Virus record (IMG/VR): IMGVR_UViG_3300035204_001080
Location: 1 to 34,783 of that record
Direction: 5' to 3' (one strand)
Length of the DNA stretch: 34,783 nt
Source: a virus
Both the position numbers and the translations under genes were made by a program. This document shows, piece by piece, positions 19,736 through 27,725 of the stretch. The notes beneath the pieces were generated by a model. It worked only from the letters and a program-made list of their open reading frames with translations. It ran no database searches and had not been told where the DNA came from. Positions within the stretch are counted from its first letter, which is position 1. Each line of letters begins with the position of its first letter.

Positions 19736-19882
19736 TCAGTATGAGCTGCCCGGCTTCGGCTTCTTGTTCTTCTTCGTGTAAGCCTCAACAACAGGGCGGA
19801 GCTTCTTCTTCTTTTCATCACGTGCTCGCGCCGCCTGGAGGTCCGGCAGCGTCGTCGCGAGCACATCAGATCCAATCGCCAT
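19736..19882 (-). CDS. Small Lys-rich protein (48 aa)
   Basis: The reading frame starts with ATG at 19882, sharing a base with the stop of the preceding gene (TGATG), and ends with TGA at 19738-19736. The 48-residue product begins MAIGSDVLATTLPDLQAARA and continues into a strongly basic stretch (KKKKLRPVVEAYTKKNKK) before a short Gly/Ser/Tyr tail. I do not recognise a family. Coupling to the 71-aa gene and position just before the capsid promoter suggest a small morphogenesis or DNA-binding protein. Confidence 0.55.
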   Translation of the reverse strand: MAIGSDVLATTLPDLQAARARDEKKKKLRPVVEAYTKKNKKPKPGSSY

Positions 19883-20097
19883 CAGTTCATCCCTCGTAGT
19901 GTCTGCGCCAAGACAACCTGGCGAAGTTTCTTACGGTCCTTGGCTGACATCTGCTTGTCACCCTCGCCCTTTTTGCGCAGCCGAGTCTCTTCCTTGCGGA
20001 GGCGCTCAACTGAAATCGTCTCGCCCTTCTTGACACCCATCTCTTTTCGCAGAGCGCCGGGCTCCTTGATTGCCTTTTTGATCCACTTCTCCGCCAT
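19882..20097 (-). CDS. Small basic conserved phage protein (71 aa)
   Basis: I place the start at ATG 20097 (MAEKWIKKAIKEPGALRK) because GGGAG lies 6 nt upstream; an in-frame start 13 codons earlier lacks this support. The N-terminal pattern W-I-x2-A-I-x2-PGALRK-x-GV recurs in many small phage proteins of unknown role found near head genes. The remainder is Lys/Arg-rich and helical, ending LRQVVLAQTLRGMN. It is the first gene of the leftward arm, 45 bp from the divergent terminase gene. Confidence 0.7.
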   Translation of the reverse strand: MAEKWIKKAIKEPGALRKEMGVKKGETISVERLRKEETRLRKKGEGDKQMSAKDRKKLRQVVLAQTLRGMN

Positions 20098-20142
20098 CAA
20101 CAGCTCCCGGCGTAAACCGCACCTACATGATACCATCTCTAT
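20098..20142. promoter_or_regulatory. 45-bp divergent start region between leftward arm and terL
   Basis: Only 45 bp separate two divergent start codons. The leftward gene has a clear GGGAG site. No Shine-Dalgarno sequence is visible before the terL ATG; the preceding bases are ATACCATCTCTAT. Possible -10-like boxes occur in both directions (TACCAT rightward, TATCAT leftward), but neither has a convincing -35. The terL message may be leaderless or nearly so. Confidence 0.35.
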
Positions 20143-21813
20143 ATGGCACTACTGAGCCAGCAGCAAAAGCTACAAGAACAGCTTAGACGATCAACCCTCG
20201 GCGGCGCAAAGTTCGCTGATGTGGATGGCATCCACCCAACCAAACTCAGAGCGATGTTCGCCACGCCTGATGCGTTTGTCTCTATGTGCCAGATCGTCCG
20301 AGAGGACGAGACTACCGGCTACATGGAACCGACGAGCACGCAGAAGCGACTGCTCGACGCTTACGACAATCACCGCTGGATCATGGTCAACAAGTTCCGG
20401 CAGGCCAAGATCACGACCGTCTCAGTCATGCTGCTCCTTAGAGACTGCATGTACCTCTCCGGCGTCAAGGGCCTCCTGATTGCAGAGCGCCAGGACACAG
20501 CTGAAGACATCTTCGAGCGCATCCTCTTCACGTACCACCGACTGCCAAAAGATGTCCGCATGCCCCTGCAGCCTGGCCGTAAAGCCGGCGCAACACAGAT
20601 GCACTTCATCCACGGCGGCGGCATCAAGGTACTCACAGCAGGGGGACGCTCTCCCGCTATCGGTCGCTCAATCGACCGACTCGTCATCACAGAGTTCGGT
20701 GAAGCACAGTGGCAGCGCAAAGCCGCCATCAACATCTTCCCGACCGTCAATAAGCGACCAAACGCCAAGGTGATCCTCGAGTCGACCCCAGGACGGACGG
20801 GCTCTCACCACGAACAAATGTGGCGCTCAGCACTTGAAGGCAACAGCCGATTCCACCCACTCTTCCTCAAGTGGTGGCAAGACGACAGCTGCCAAGAACA
20901 CGACGACGGCTTCGTCGCGACTGCCGTTGAGCAAGAATACATCCAGCGACACGAAGGCATGGGCTACAACAACCTCGCCTTCAGACGAAGAGCCCTTGGT
21001 ACTGAGTTCGTTGGAGACCCCCGACTCTTCTCAAGTAAGTACCCGTCAGACCCCTACGACGGCTGGCTCGGAACCACCAACCCAGTCATGCCCGCTGAGG
21101 TACTCAAGCCCGCACTCGAGCGAGCCATCCCAGAGCCCCCACTACGCGGCGGGATCTGCCACGAGTTTGAAAAGCCCATCCCAGGTCACAAGTACTTGAT
21201 CACAGCTGACCCCGCTGGCTTCGGTGCTTCAGGCGATAAGTCCGCGCTCACCATCTGGGACGCGACCGTTCGCAAAGAAGTCGCCTTCTGGGAAGACCGA
21301 GAGGCACCAGACCGCTTCGCGCGTAGACTACAGAGGGCGCAACAACGTTGGCTCACTGCGATGATTGCCGTTGAGTCCAACGCCACAGCATGTATCGCCA
21401 TACTCAAAGACATGAACACACCCAACCTGCTGTGGACAAACAGGAACCACCCCGGTTGGTACGCTACCGACAAGCGGCTCCAAGAAGCAGAAGCGCGCCT
21501 TGTACAAATGCTCCGGCAAGAAGACATCGAGCTCAGAAGTCGTGGTCTGCTCCATCAACTACTCAACTACGATGGCTCCAGAAAAAAGCGGGTGCGTGGC
21601 AATGACGGCACCATGCACCACTTCGACCGAGCACGAACTGCCGTTATGGCCGCAGATATTCTCTCCCGCAGACATTTCACTGCGACGCCACAAGAGGTAA
21701 TCTCTGAACGAACACCCGGACAGGTTACGATTGGTGACCTCGACAAGTTCAAAGCGCAGAAACGTAGAGAAGCTACGTCCATTTACCAACCCATCTCTAA
21801 AACCTGGATGTAA
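20143..21813 (+). CDS. terL: Terminase large subunit
   Basis: The protein has 556 residues and is the motor that packages DNA through the portal, with ATPase and nuclease domains. The ATPase part shows a Walker A-like segment NKFRQAKITT (83-92), the Walker B RLVITEFGEA (179-188, with E184 as likely catalytic Glu) and the coupling motif ILESTPGR (211-218). The RNase H-like nuclease shows TADPAGF (D356), AVESNA (E411) and AADIL (D505), the expected acidic triad. The start ATG has no clear ribosome site. Two bases after its stop begins the 118-aa gene, followed by the portal. No small terminase subunit is recognisable nearby. Confidence 0.92.
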   Translation: MALLSQQQKLQEQLRRSTLGGAKFADVDGIHPTKLRAMFATPDAFVSMCQIVREDETTGYMEPTSTQKRLLDAYDNHRWIMVNKFRQAKITTVSVMLLLRDCMYLSGVKGLLIAERQDTAEDIFERILFTYHRLPKDVRMPLQPGRKAGATQMHFIHGGGIKVLTAGGRSPAIGRSIDRLVITEFGEAQWQRKAAINIFPTVNKRPNAKVILESTPGRTGSHHEQMWRSALEGNSRFHPLFLKWWQDDSCQEHDDGFVATAVEQEYIQRHEGMGYNNLAFRRRALGTEFVGDPRLFSSKYPSDPYDGWLGTTNPVMPAEVLKPALERAIPEPPLRGGICHEFEKPIPGHKYLITADPAGFGASGDKSALTIWDATVRKEVAFWEDREAPDRFARRLQRAQQRWLTAMIAVESNATACIAILKDMNTPNLLWTNRNHPGWYATDKRLQEAEARLVQMLRQEDIELRSRGLLHQLLNYDGSRKKRVRGNDGTMHHFDRARTAVMAADILSRRHFTATPQEVISERTPGQVTIGDLDKFKAQKRREATSIYQPISKTWM

Positions 21814-21815
21814 TC

Positions 21816-22172
21816 ATGCCGACCAATCCCACCACCCCCGCCACCCCCAAAACGACGCTTGACATCGACCAGATGAAGCGTCTCGCAGCGCAAGACGACG
21901 CCAAGCGCAGGGCGGCCATCGAGAACATGATGAGCTGGCAGCAAGAAGCACTGATGCGCCTTCCCCTCGCCGAGCAGCAAAGACTCCTGTTCGATGTCCA
22001 ACCGGAAGAGCGTGACGCTGCTCTTGAGGCCGAAAAGGCTCGCTACGAAGCTCGGAGGAAGCAGGTCCTTGAGACATCACCCGTCATCGAAGGTGCATTC
22101 GGAGGAGAACCCCTCCCTGGCATCACCCCAAAACCCCTCCCTGGCACCACCCCAGAAGCGCCTAAGAAGTAG
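21816..22172 (+). CDS. Small helical protein between terminase and portal (118 aa)
   Basis: The ATG follows the terL stop by 2 bp, so the pair is translationally coupled. The N-terminus is Pro/Thr-rich (MPTNPTTPATPKTTLD), the middle is a charged helix with Gln/Glu/Arg (about 18-88), and the C-terminus is Pro-rich with a duplicated PLPGITPKPLPGTTPEAP. The family is unknown. A role in packaging or portal assembly is suggested only by position. Confidence 0.65.
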   Translation: MPTNPTTPATPKTTLDIDQMKRLAAQDDAKRRAAIENMMSWQQEALMRLPLAEQQRLLFDVQPEERDAALEAEKARYEARRKQVLETSPVIEGAFGGEPLPGITPKPLPGTTPEAPKK

Positions 22173-22190
22173 CCACGCCCCGAGGCCGCA

Positions 22191-23903
22191 ATGCCCAAGC
22201 TGTCAAAGCTAATCGACCAACACGTTCGCTTCTATAAGCAAAACGAGAAGGTCCCGTTCGACAAGGCACGCCGATTCTATCGAGGCGAGTTCTTCTCCGC
22301 CTCCGGTAATGACCTGGATGACGTTCCGCGCAACTATCTGTGCTCTAAGAACCTCATCTACGCCATTGCGGATACAGCCGTCTCTGCGCTCCTCGGTCCT
22401 AATCCCAGTGTCGCCGCCGTCGCACGAAATCCTGTCTCGCAAGAGAGCGCTACCAGCGTCACAGGACTTATCGAGTACATCCTCGAAACCAACCGGTTCA
22501 GGAGAAAGGCGGCGACATCACTCATCGATGCGGTCCTCTGTAAGCGCGGTATCTTCAAGACCGGCTGGGATGACAAGCGGGACATGCCCGTCATCCGCAC
22601 CGTCAACCCGTCTCAAATCTTCTTCGACCTCACCGTCAGAGACCCGGACGACATCCGCTACTGGATTGAAGTCACAGTCATCTCATACGAAGAGTTCAAG
22701 AAGCGCATCGCCTCCGGTAAGTACACCGGCGTCAAGGCTGAAGACGTAAAGGCCGACCGATACCCGAAGTGGCTACTCGACCCCGAGCAAAAGACGAGCT
22801 CCAACGCGCTTAGAGACACCTTCGAGTGGGTCACGGTCTACGAGTACTACAACCGCGAAACCGGCATCATGCAGCACTACGTGAAGCAAGCCGATGTCGT
22901 CGTGTTCCAGCAGAAGATTGACTACATCCCATACTCAATGTTCAGCCTGAACCAGTCAGGTGTCGACTGTCTGGGACTAAGCGAAGTGCAGCTGGTGCTC
23001 AATCAGCAAGAGACCGTCAATGACCTGCTGACCCACATGAAGCAGATCACCTACCTCATGATCCCTCGCGTCCTCTACGATGCGGGCCGAATCACAGAGG
23101 AAGATCTGAACAAGGCTGTAGAAGCAACGGCGGGCGCTTTCATCGGCATCCAGCCGCAAAACTCGGAAGCACTCCGTACGCTGGCGACACTCTTCTACGA
23201 GATGCCCATGCCGCAAAACCCAGCTGGCGTGAAGGAGTTCATTGCTCGCCAGGAAGACGACGCGGCCTTCATCTCCGCGCTTGCCGAAGCCGCAAGAGGC
23301 CAGGTCACCGGCGCACGAACAGCGACAGAGATGGCCATCATTGATGCCCAGATGCAGACGCGCCTGGCCACCAGAGAAGGGCACCTCAACAGCGCTATTG
23401 AAGATGTAGCCAAGAAGGCCTTCTACCTCTGCAAGAAGTACATGAAAGAGCCGCGCATGGTTCGCATCTCAGGCAACCGTGACTGGGCTGAGCTCAATCA
23501 CAAGAACATCCGAGATGTGGCCGTCGACTTCGAGATGGTCAGCTACAGCCCCATCAGACAGAACCCCTCAGTCATGGCAGAGACCCTCATTCAACTCCTG
23601 CCCTTCCTGATGCAAAACCCGAATATCGATGTACGCCGACTCACAGAAGAGGTCGTCAGCAGCATCAGCCTGCCACAGCGAATCGTTCTGCCCAAGGAAG
23701 ACGTCACTGCCAAGGTCGCAGCTGAGACACTCGCAGCCCAACAGCAGTCTCTTGGCGGAGCCGCCGCTGGCGCAGCTGGGCCTCTACCCCCCGAGATGAT
23801 GGCAATGCTTGGGCTCGAAGGTGGAGAAGCTCCCGTCGGCGCGGAAGAGTCACTCGCCGCAGGCGGCGGCGCTCCCATCCGTGATGGCGCGCCGGAGGCG
23901 TAA
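22191..23903 (+). CDS. Portal protein
   Basis: The protein has 570 residues. Portal proteins form the dodecameric ring through which DNA passes. Supporting features are an N-terminal helical entry (MPKLSKLIDQHVRFYKQNEK), a wing/stem region with many aromatic residues (about 130-260), the typical GLSEVQLVLNQQETVNDLLTH helix (about 263-283), and a long helical stretch ending with EDVAKKAFYLCKKYMKEP (about 405-425). A Gly/Ala/Glu-rich tail follows (about 520-570). GAGG lies 5 nt before the start, 18 bp after the preceding stop. It sits directly downstream of terL, as is usual. Confidence 0.85.
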   Translation: MPKLSKLIDQHVRFYKQNEKVPFDKARRFYRGEFFSASGNDLDDVPRNYLCSKNLIYAIADTAVSALLGPNPSVAAVARNPVSQESATSVTGLIEYILETNRFRRKAATSLIDAVLCKRGIFKTGWDDKRDMPVIRTVNPSQIFFDLTVRDPDDIRYWIEVTVISYEEFKKRIASGKYTGVKAEDVKADRYPKWLLDPEQKTSSNALRDTFEWVTVYEYYNRETGIMQHYVKQADVVVFQQKIDYIPYSMFSLNQSGVDCLGLSEVQLVLNQQETVNDLLTHMKQITYLMIPRVLYDAGRITEEDLNKAVEATAGAFIGIQPQNSEALRTLATLFYEMPMPQNPAGVKEFIARQEDDAAFISALAEAARGQVTGARTATEMAIIDAQMQTRLATREGHLNSAIEDVAKKAFYLCKKYMKEPRMVRISGNRDWAELNHKNIRDVAVDFEMVSYSPIRQNPSVMAETLIQLLPFLMQNPNIDVRRLTEEVVSSISLPQRIVLPKEDVTAKVAAETLAAQQQSLGGAAAGAAGPLPPEMMAMLGLEGGEAPVGAEESLAAGGGAPIRDGAPEA

Positions 23904-23906
23904 ACA

Positions 23907-24365
23907 ATGTCCTGGGTCATGAACAACCTCGTCTGCCACGATTGCGATACTCGTGAGTTCGAGTCCATGTACAAGCGTGCAGATGGACCACCACTCTGCC
24001 CCGAATGCGACCAGACCATGTCAGTCGACCTGAATGGGCTCCGTTTTGCCGTGCACGGTGACGGACCTGGCTCATTCGCACCTGTAGACTTTGGCGTACT
24101 CGGCAAGGCTGAAACACGTGAAGACTACAACCGCTGCATGGCACAGATAAAAGAACGCTTTCCAGGCAGAGACGTGCACATCGAGCATGAAAGCAGCACC
24201 AAAAAGAAAGAGCGCCTCGACGCCATCCGTCACAGGAGCTGGGCGCAGAAGAAGGCCAAAGGCCTCGATGCTTCCATGGTCAAGCAAGCCTCAACACACA
24301 ACAAGAGACTCAAGGCAGAAGGGCGCAAGACCAAGAGTGCCGCAGCGCTTGCGAAGGGGGAGTGA
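23907..24365 (+). CDS. Zinc-ribbon protein (152 aa) in the packaging operon
   Basis: The protein has 152 residues. Cys10, Cys13, Cys31 and Cys34 (CHDC and CPEC) form a zinc-ribbon knuckle pair at the N-terminus. The C-terminal half is strongly basic and helical (about 90-150, many Lys/Arg), suggesting nucleic-acid or scaffold contact. GGAGG lies 8 nt upstream and the stop shares a base with the next ATG (TGATG). The family is uncommon to me; phage head modules often carry such small ribbons. Confidence 0.7.
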   Translation: MSWVMNNLVCHDCDTREFESMYKRADGPPLCPECDQTMSVDLNGLRFAVHGDGPGSFAPVDFGVLGKAETREDYNRCMAQIKERFPGRDVHIEHESSTKKKERLDAIRHRSWAQKKAKGLDASMVKQASTHNKRLKAEGRKTKSAAALAKGE

Positions 24366-24625
24366 TGCCAGACCCGTCACTAAGACACAAGCTGACTGAC
24401 ATTGAGCTCGTTGAGTATGCCCAACGTGTCGCAGCCAGCAACCCGAAAAGCCTGCGCCGAATCACAGATGATGATTACCGAGACGCTGTTATCTACGAAG
24501 ATAGATCAACAGGAGAGCGACGCAGCCTCCCCAATAAGTTCATTCGCTCCATTGGCGTCGCTGCCACTTTTGAGCTCATAAACCCCGAACTGATTCCAGG
24601 CGCACCAATCCCTGAAGTCAGTTAG
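24365..24625 (+). CDS. Unknown small protein (86 aa)
   Basis: I choose the ATG at 24365, which overlaps the previous stop as TGATG; a GTG one codon earlier is possible. The product is soluble, with an N-terminal helix (LTDIELVEYAQRVAASNPKSL) and a short charged middle (DDDYRDAVIYEDRS). No motif is recognised. It lies between the zinc ribbon and the acidic 158-aa gene. Confidence 0.6.
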   Translation: MPDPSLRHKLTDIELVEYAQRVAASNPKSLRRITDDDYRDAVIYEDRSTGERRSLPNKFIRSIGVAATFELINPELIPGAPIPEVS

Positions 24626-24663
24626 TACCCTCGTGGTATTCTCTACCCTCCATAGGAGACATC

Positions 24664-25140
24664 ATGGCTGCCCAGAACAAGAAGACCCCAGAGGTCACTA
24701 AAGAAAACATCGTGCCCGACCGTGACATCAAGCCCGTCATGGATCAGATCGACACAATCATCGCTGAGGCAGGCCCCGCTCCCGAAGAGGCTCCCGTCGA
24801 GGAAGAGGTCATCGCCGAAGAAGTTCCCGTTGAGGAAGCTCCCGAAGGTGAAGACGAAGTCGACCTGGCACCCCTTATGGATACCCTCGGAGCCTCTGAG
24901 GATCGTGCCCGCATGCTCTACGATGCAGCACAGCAGCTGGCGAAGACAGAGGGCAAGACACCACAAGAGCTGGCCGAGATGATCGCAGAGGACTTCGACA
25001 TCCTCATGCAGCTTGAGATGATCGCCGCGCGAGGAGAGGCTCCCCCAGAGATGCCCGGTGCGATGGGCGGACCCCCCGTTGGCGCTGCTCCCCCCGTTGA
25101 GGCCCCCGCGCCTGTCCCCGCTGAAATGGAGAACATCTGA
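24664..25140 (+). CDS. Acidic Pro/Glu-rich protein upstream of scaffold (158 aa)
   Basis: The protein has 158 residues. An N-terminal helix is followed by a Pro/Val/Glu tract (about 38-66: APVEEEVIAEEVPVEEAPEG), a helical core (about 68-120) and a Pro/Gly/Ala-rich C-terminus. AGGAG lies 6 nt before the ATG. The stop shares a base with the scaffold start (TGATG). Acidic composition and the coupling suggest a partner of the scaffold, for example a capsid-assembly chaperone, but no family is recognised. Confidence 0.65.
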   Translation: MAAQNKKTPEVTKENIVPDRDIKPVMDQIDTIIAEAGPAPEEAPVEEEVIAEEVPVEEAPEGEDEVDLAPLMDTLGASEDRARMLYDAAQQLAKTEGKTPQELAEMIAEDFDILMQLEMIAARGEAPPEMPGAMGGPPVGAAPPVEAPAPVPAEMENI

Positions 25141-26183
25141 TGTTCGAGCTCGAAACTGAGACCGACACCGCTATCGATGATGGCGGCAGGGCGGATGTTG
25201 GTGGCGAGGCGAGCGTAGATGTCGGTGGCGGGGAGAGCGCTGGTGATGAGGCGAATGTTGCTGCTTCTGTAGAAGATAGTGGTGACGCCAGCGTTGGCGA
25301 TGAGGCCAACGTCAGTGGCGGGGCCAGCGTCGGCGGCGAGGATGTTGGTGGCGGGGCGAAGGTTGGTGGCGAGGAGGACGTTTCCGCGCCAGAAGCCTTC
25401 GACTGGAACGGTGAGCTCGAAAGCCTCGGCGGCTACGAGTGGTACAAGGGTCTCAACCAGGAGATGCAGGGTGCCGTCCGCATGGGGCTGGAAGCCAAGT
25501 ACCAGAACTGGCAGCGCGGATACACCGAGAAGTTCCAGGCCATCGCACAGCAACGGCGCGATCTGAACGAGCAAGTCGAATCCGTCAGGAAAGAGCAGCA
25601 GCGCGTGCAAAAGTGGCTCCATGGAGACATCGACCCGCTGATTGAGAAGCAGAAGGAGATCGATGACCTCAAGGTCGCACACGGCTCCGCTCAGCAGACA
25701 CTGCGGCGAGAGTTCGAAGAGGCAAAGGAAAAGCTCGAACACGCCCACAGCGGCCAAGTCGAAGAGCTCTCCAGAAAGCTCGCAGAGGCCAACACTCGTG
25801 TCCAAGAGTTCGAGTCCGCCGCCGCTGAAGTCGAGAGGCAACGTAACGAAGAGAGGATCGACCTCCTCGCTCAGCGCCTGGAGAAGGAAGCCCCCGAGAT
25901 CTTCAACAACAACGAAGCACTCGATGACTTCGTGGCGCTCTGCCAGGCAGGCAGGTCAATCGACGACGCAATGGCACTGCTCAAGAAAGCCTACGCCGCT
26001 CCAGAGTCTGCGCCAGAACCTGAGCCCGAACCAGAGCCCGTGCCCGAAGGCATGAAGCTCATGAACATGGGGCCAGATACCGCAGAGTCCACAACGACCG
26101 AGACCAACGACACATACACCGACATCATGGAGCAAAAGCGCCGAGAAGCGCTCCGTGAACAACGACTGCTCATCGGCGGCTAA
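25140..26183 (+). CDS. Scaffolding protein candidate
   Basis: The protein has 347 residues. Residues about 15-85 are a Gly/Val/Asp/Glu low-complexity region built from VGG(E/G) units. A short aromatic module follows (DWNGELESLGGYEWYKGL, about 88-105), then a long highly charged coiled coil (about 130-245) and a Pro/Glu tract (about 285-303). The end is basic (EQKRREALREQRLLIGG), as expected of scaffolds that touch the capsid with a C-terminal basic helix. It lies downstream of portal genes and is the last gene before a strong terminator. The codons of the Gly-rich part (GTT, GGT, GCG) differ from the rest. Confidence 0.65.
   Translation: MFELETETDTAIDDGGRADVGGEASVDVGGGESAGDEANVAASVEDSGDASVGDEANVSGGASVGGEDVGGGAKVGGEEDVSAPEAFDWNGELESLGGYEWYKGLNQEMQGAVRMGLEAKYQNWQRGYTEKFQAIAQQRRDLNEQVESVRKEQQRVQKWLHGDIDPLIEKQKEIDDLKVAHGSAQQTLRREFEEAKEKLEHAHSGQVEELSRKLAEANTRVQEFESAAAEVERQRNEERIDLLAQRLEKEAPEIFNNNEALDDFVALCQAGRSIDDAMALLKKAYAAPESAPEPEPEPEPVPEGMKLMNMGPDTAESTTTETNDTYTDIMEQKRREALREQRLLIGG
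25192..25378. repeat. Degenerate GTTGGTGGCG repeat region inside the scaffold gene
   Basis: GTTGGTGGCG with a purine-rich tail occurs at 25197, 25344 and 25362, with further diverged units such as GTCGGTGGCGGGG and GCCAGCGTTGGCG between them. It encodes the VGGEA/VGGGA protein repeats. Closely similar units appear in the noncoding region 33658-33815. Confidence 0.7.
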
Positions 26184-26199
26184 ACTCTCGGCCCAACGA

Positions 26200-26236
26200 A
26201 AGAGCCCCCGGCTGCCGAGGCGACCGGGGGTTCTTC
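26200..26236. terminator. Bidirectional rho-independent terminator between convergent genes
   Basis: A 12-bp stem is built on CCCCCGG (26205-26211) and CCGGGGG (26224-26230), extended by AAGAG/TTCTT with one G-T pair. It encloses a 12-nt loop. Pyrimidine-rich tails follow in both directions (TTCTTCTTTG rightward, CTCTTTCG leftward). It separates the scaffold gene from the opposed 223-aa gene. Confidence 0.85.
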
Positions 26237-26247
26237 TTTGTCTGGGA

Positions 26248-26919
26248 TTAGGCGTAGACGGTGTACGTCAAGATGTCGCTATCATCGACGTTGCCGCTGA
26301 ACTCCATCTCAAGTGTGCCACTTGAAATGTACGCGCGGATGACCGAACGATCACTGTCGCCCGCGCTTGTGACCACCACTGGTGCGCCATCAAGCTCGGC
26401 GGTAAAGCCGGTCACGGTCGCCGTCGCAGCAGGGGTACCGTTACCCTTAGAGGTGCCCGTTAGTGGAGCGTTGGTACAACCAACCGGTGAGAGAACGTAA
26501 GCGCCCTCAGAAGCGTGAACCTTCGTCACTCGACCAACACGCACATGAAGCGCAAGCCCCTGAGCATCAGCAGGGGCAGTTGGGATAGCACCAAGAGTGA
26601 TGTCACCGCCCGTGCTCATGTAAACCGCCTCGCCAACTTGAGCCGCCGCTGAAGTGTCCTTGTCTGTGACGACCTTGTAGGGGAGTGCCAGGGGCAGGTA
26701 CTCACCAGACGCACCAGCGAAGTCGGCCACGAAGAACGGGCCGCGACACTTGGTAAGGTCCGTGTTGTCTGCAGGCACAACCGACATGAAGTCACCCTGC
26801 ATGCCCGTTGCAACGATGATGTCGTTCTGCGCGATAGCCGCACCGCAGTACACCTTAACGGCGTTTGAGCGCGTCTTGGTGACGCCGGGGATGATTTGGT
26901 CTTGCTTAAACTTAGCCAT
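26248..26919 (-). CDS. Second capsid-decoration-like protein (223 aa)
   Basis: The protein has 223 residues and is beta-rich. The pattern QVGEAVYMSTGGDITLG (about 96-112) and the later VGRVTKVHASEGAYVLSPVG (about 133-152) resemble small phage head decoration proteins of the DUF2190 type, in which VG.A.Y.ST and VGRV segments recur. The C-terminal 70 residues add a Thr/Gly/Asp-rich beta extension. GGAGAGGAATC precedes the ATG. The gene is the last of a leftward series and converges on the scaffold gene. It is separate from the other capsid-associated gene at 17966-18463. Confidence 0.6.
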   Translation of the reverse strand: MAKFKQDQIIPGVTKTRSNAVKVYCGAAIAQNDIIVATGMQGDFMSVVPADNTDLTKCRGPFFVADFAGASGEYLPLALPYKVVTDKDTSAAAQVGEAVYMSTGGDITLGAIPTAPADAQGLALHVRVGRVTKVHASEGAYVLSPVGCTNAPLTGTSKGNGTPAATATVTGFTAELDGAPVVVTSAGDSDRSVIRAYISSGTLEMEFSGNVDDSDILTYTVYA

Positions 26920-27018
26920 GATTCCTCTCCATTATTGCAGTCTTCTACTAAGGAAGATTTCAAAGGATGCCACGGATCACCCGAGACACGACCATCTTAT
27001 CGTATGCGGGATAAGTTG

Positions 27019-27318
27019 CTACAGAAATCGTAAAGTCAGACCAGCAACAGAGAGAACTAATGAGATCAAAGAGAAGACCAGAGCTCGTTTACTGGCTCTC
27101 CAGTTGCGCCCCAGATCATCGTGACGAGTCGCGTAAGCCCAGTGCTGATGAGAAGTCCAGCCCGGTACTGCCTCAAAGAACTCCGAGCAGTCCCTGGACT
27201 CGTAGACCTCGTCTTCAGGAAGGCGAAGTCGATACCACAGGCAAACACCTGAATACTTCTTCTCCTTGTGGTCCTCGGGATACTTAGCCCACAGACCGCA
27301 TCGCCCACATCGCGCCAT
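27019..27318 (-). CDS. Zinc-ribbon protein with C-terminal membrane anchor (99 aa)
   Basis: I choose ATG 27318 (MARCGRCGLWAKYPEDH) because the stop of a small upstream frame overlaps it as TGATG and the cysteine motif starts there; a longer frame from 27417 has no support. Cys4, Cys7, Cys26 and Cys44 fit a small treble-clef or ribbon site. Residues about 80-97 (ALVFSLISLVLSVAGLTL) form one membrane helix close to the C-terminus. The protein therefore appears to be a cytoplasmic metal-binding head on a membrane tail. Its function is unknown; roles in superinfection exclusion or lysis timing are possible but unproven. Confidence 0.6.
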   Translation of the reverse strand: MARCGRCGLWAKYPEDHKEKKYSGVCLWYRLRLPEDEVYESRDCSEFFEAVPGWTSHQHWAYATRHDDLGRNWRASKRALVFSLISLVLSVAGLTLRFL

Positions 27319-27389
27319 CAGTAGTAGCTTAGCCGAAGCGCCAGCACGTAAGTACAAAGAAGGACAAGCGCATAGATGGCGCAGTCCAC
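27318..27389 (-). CDS. Putative 23-aa membrane peptide coupled to the zinc-ribbon gene
   Basis: From a GTG at 27389 the frame reads VDCAIYALVLLCTYVLALRL followed by SYY and TGA, whose last base is the A of the next ATG (TGATG). Nearly the whole peptide is one hydrophobic helix. The ribosome site is weak (GCGAG), and no homologue is known to me. The stop-start coupling is the main reason to list it. Confidence 0.35.
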   Translation of the reverse strand: MDCAIYALVLLCTYVLALRLSYY

Positions 27390-27419
27390 GTCTCGCTGAG
27401 AAGGTCGCAGACAGCATCC

Positions 27420-27459
27420 GGGCCTAAGAAAGGCCCACCGATGGCCAATCCACCGATGG
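27420..27459. repeat. Small hairpin and 10-bp direct repeat in a 174-bp gap
   Basis: GGGCCT (27420-27425) and AGGCCC (27431-27436) form a 6-bp hairpin with a 5-nt loop. CCACCGATGG occurs twice (27435-27444 and 27450-27459). The remaining gap (27390-27563) also has an imperfect CGACCG/CGGTCG inverted repeat near 27515. No convincing promoter or gene was found. Confidence 0.5.
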
Positions 27460-27563
27460 GCTTGTCACCCCAGCACTTTCCTGTCCTCTCGGACATTAGA
27501 GTGTTGGTTTGACGACCGAAAACGGGGATGGAAACGGTCGCCACATGGAAGCTATCATGGAGC

Positions 27564-27725
27564 TCACAACCCATCCAGGTAGCGCCTGCACTGCTTGCAC
27601 GTCACCGCATCGGGCACGGTGGTTCTGCTGAGCAGCACCCAGCGCGAGCAGGCGGTGCGGTAGAGCATGAACCCTGTGGGGTCGCGCTTGCGCTGTGCTC
27701 CGCTTGTCCAGTGCTTGGCCTTCAT
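27564..27725 (-). CDS. Small cysteine-containing protein (53 aa)
   Basis: The frame begins MKAKHWTSGAQRKRDPTGF at ATG 27725, which overlaps the stop of the FmdB-type gene (ATGA), with GAGGG about 5 nt upstream. Cys26, Cys43 and Cys46 (CKQC) suggest a reduced zinc-ribbon with an incomplete fourth ligand; His5 could serve. The ending is RRYLDGL. Many phages carry such single-knuckle proteins in their accessory arm. The function is unknown. Confidence 0.6.
   Translation of the reverse strand: MKAKHWTSGAQRKRDPTGFMLYRTACSRWVLLSRTTVPDAVTCKQCRRYLDGL

Noticed and set aside
24918-25841. 307-aa leftward frame opposite scaffold
   Set aside because: It is antisense to a coupled, protein-like pair of rightward genes; its Leu/Ser/Thr composition is typical of the complement of coiled-coil codons.
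27329-27574. 81-aa leftward frame between the 53-aa and 99-aa genes
   Set aside because: It overlaps the 53-aa stop by 11 nt, which could mean coupling, but it has no SD, an odd composition and contains the hairpin/direct repeat. The 23-aa frame with TGATG coupling in another phase is the better, though still weak, candidate.
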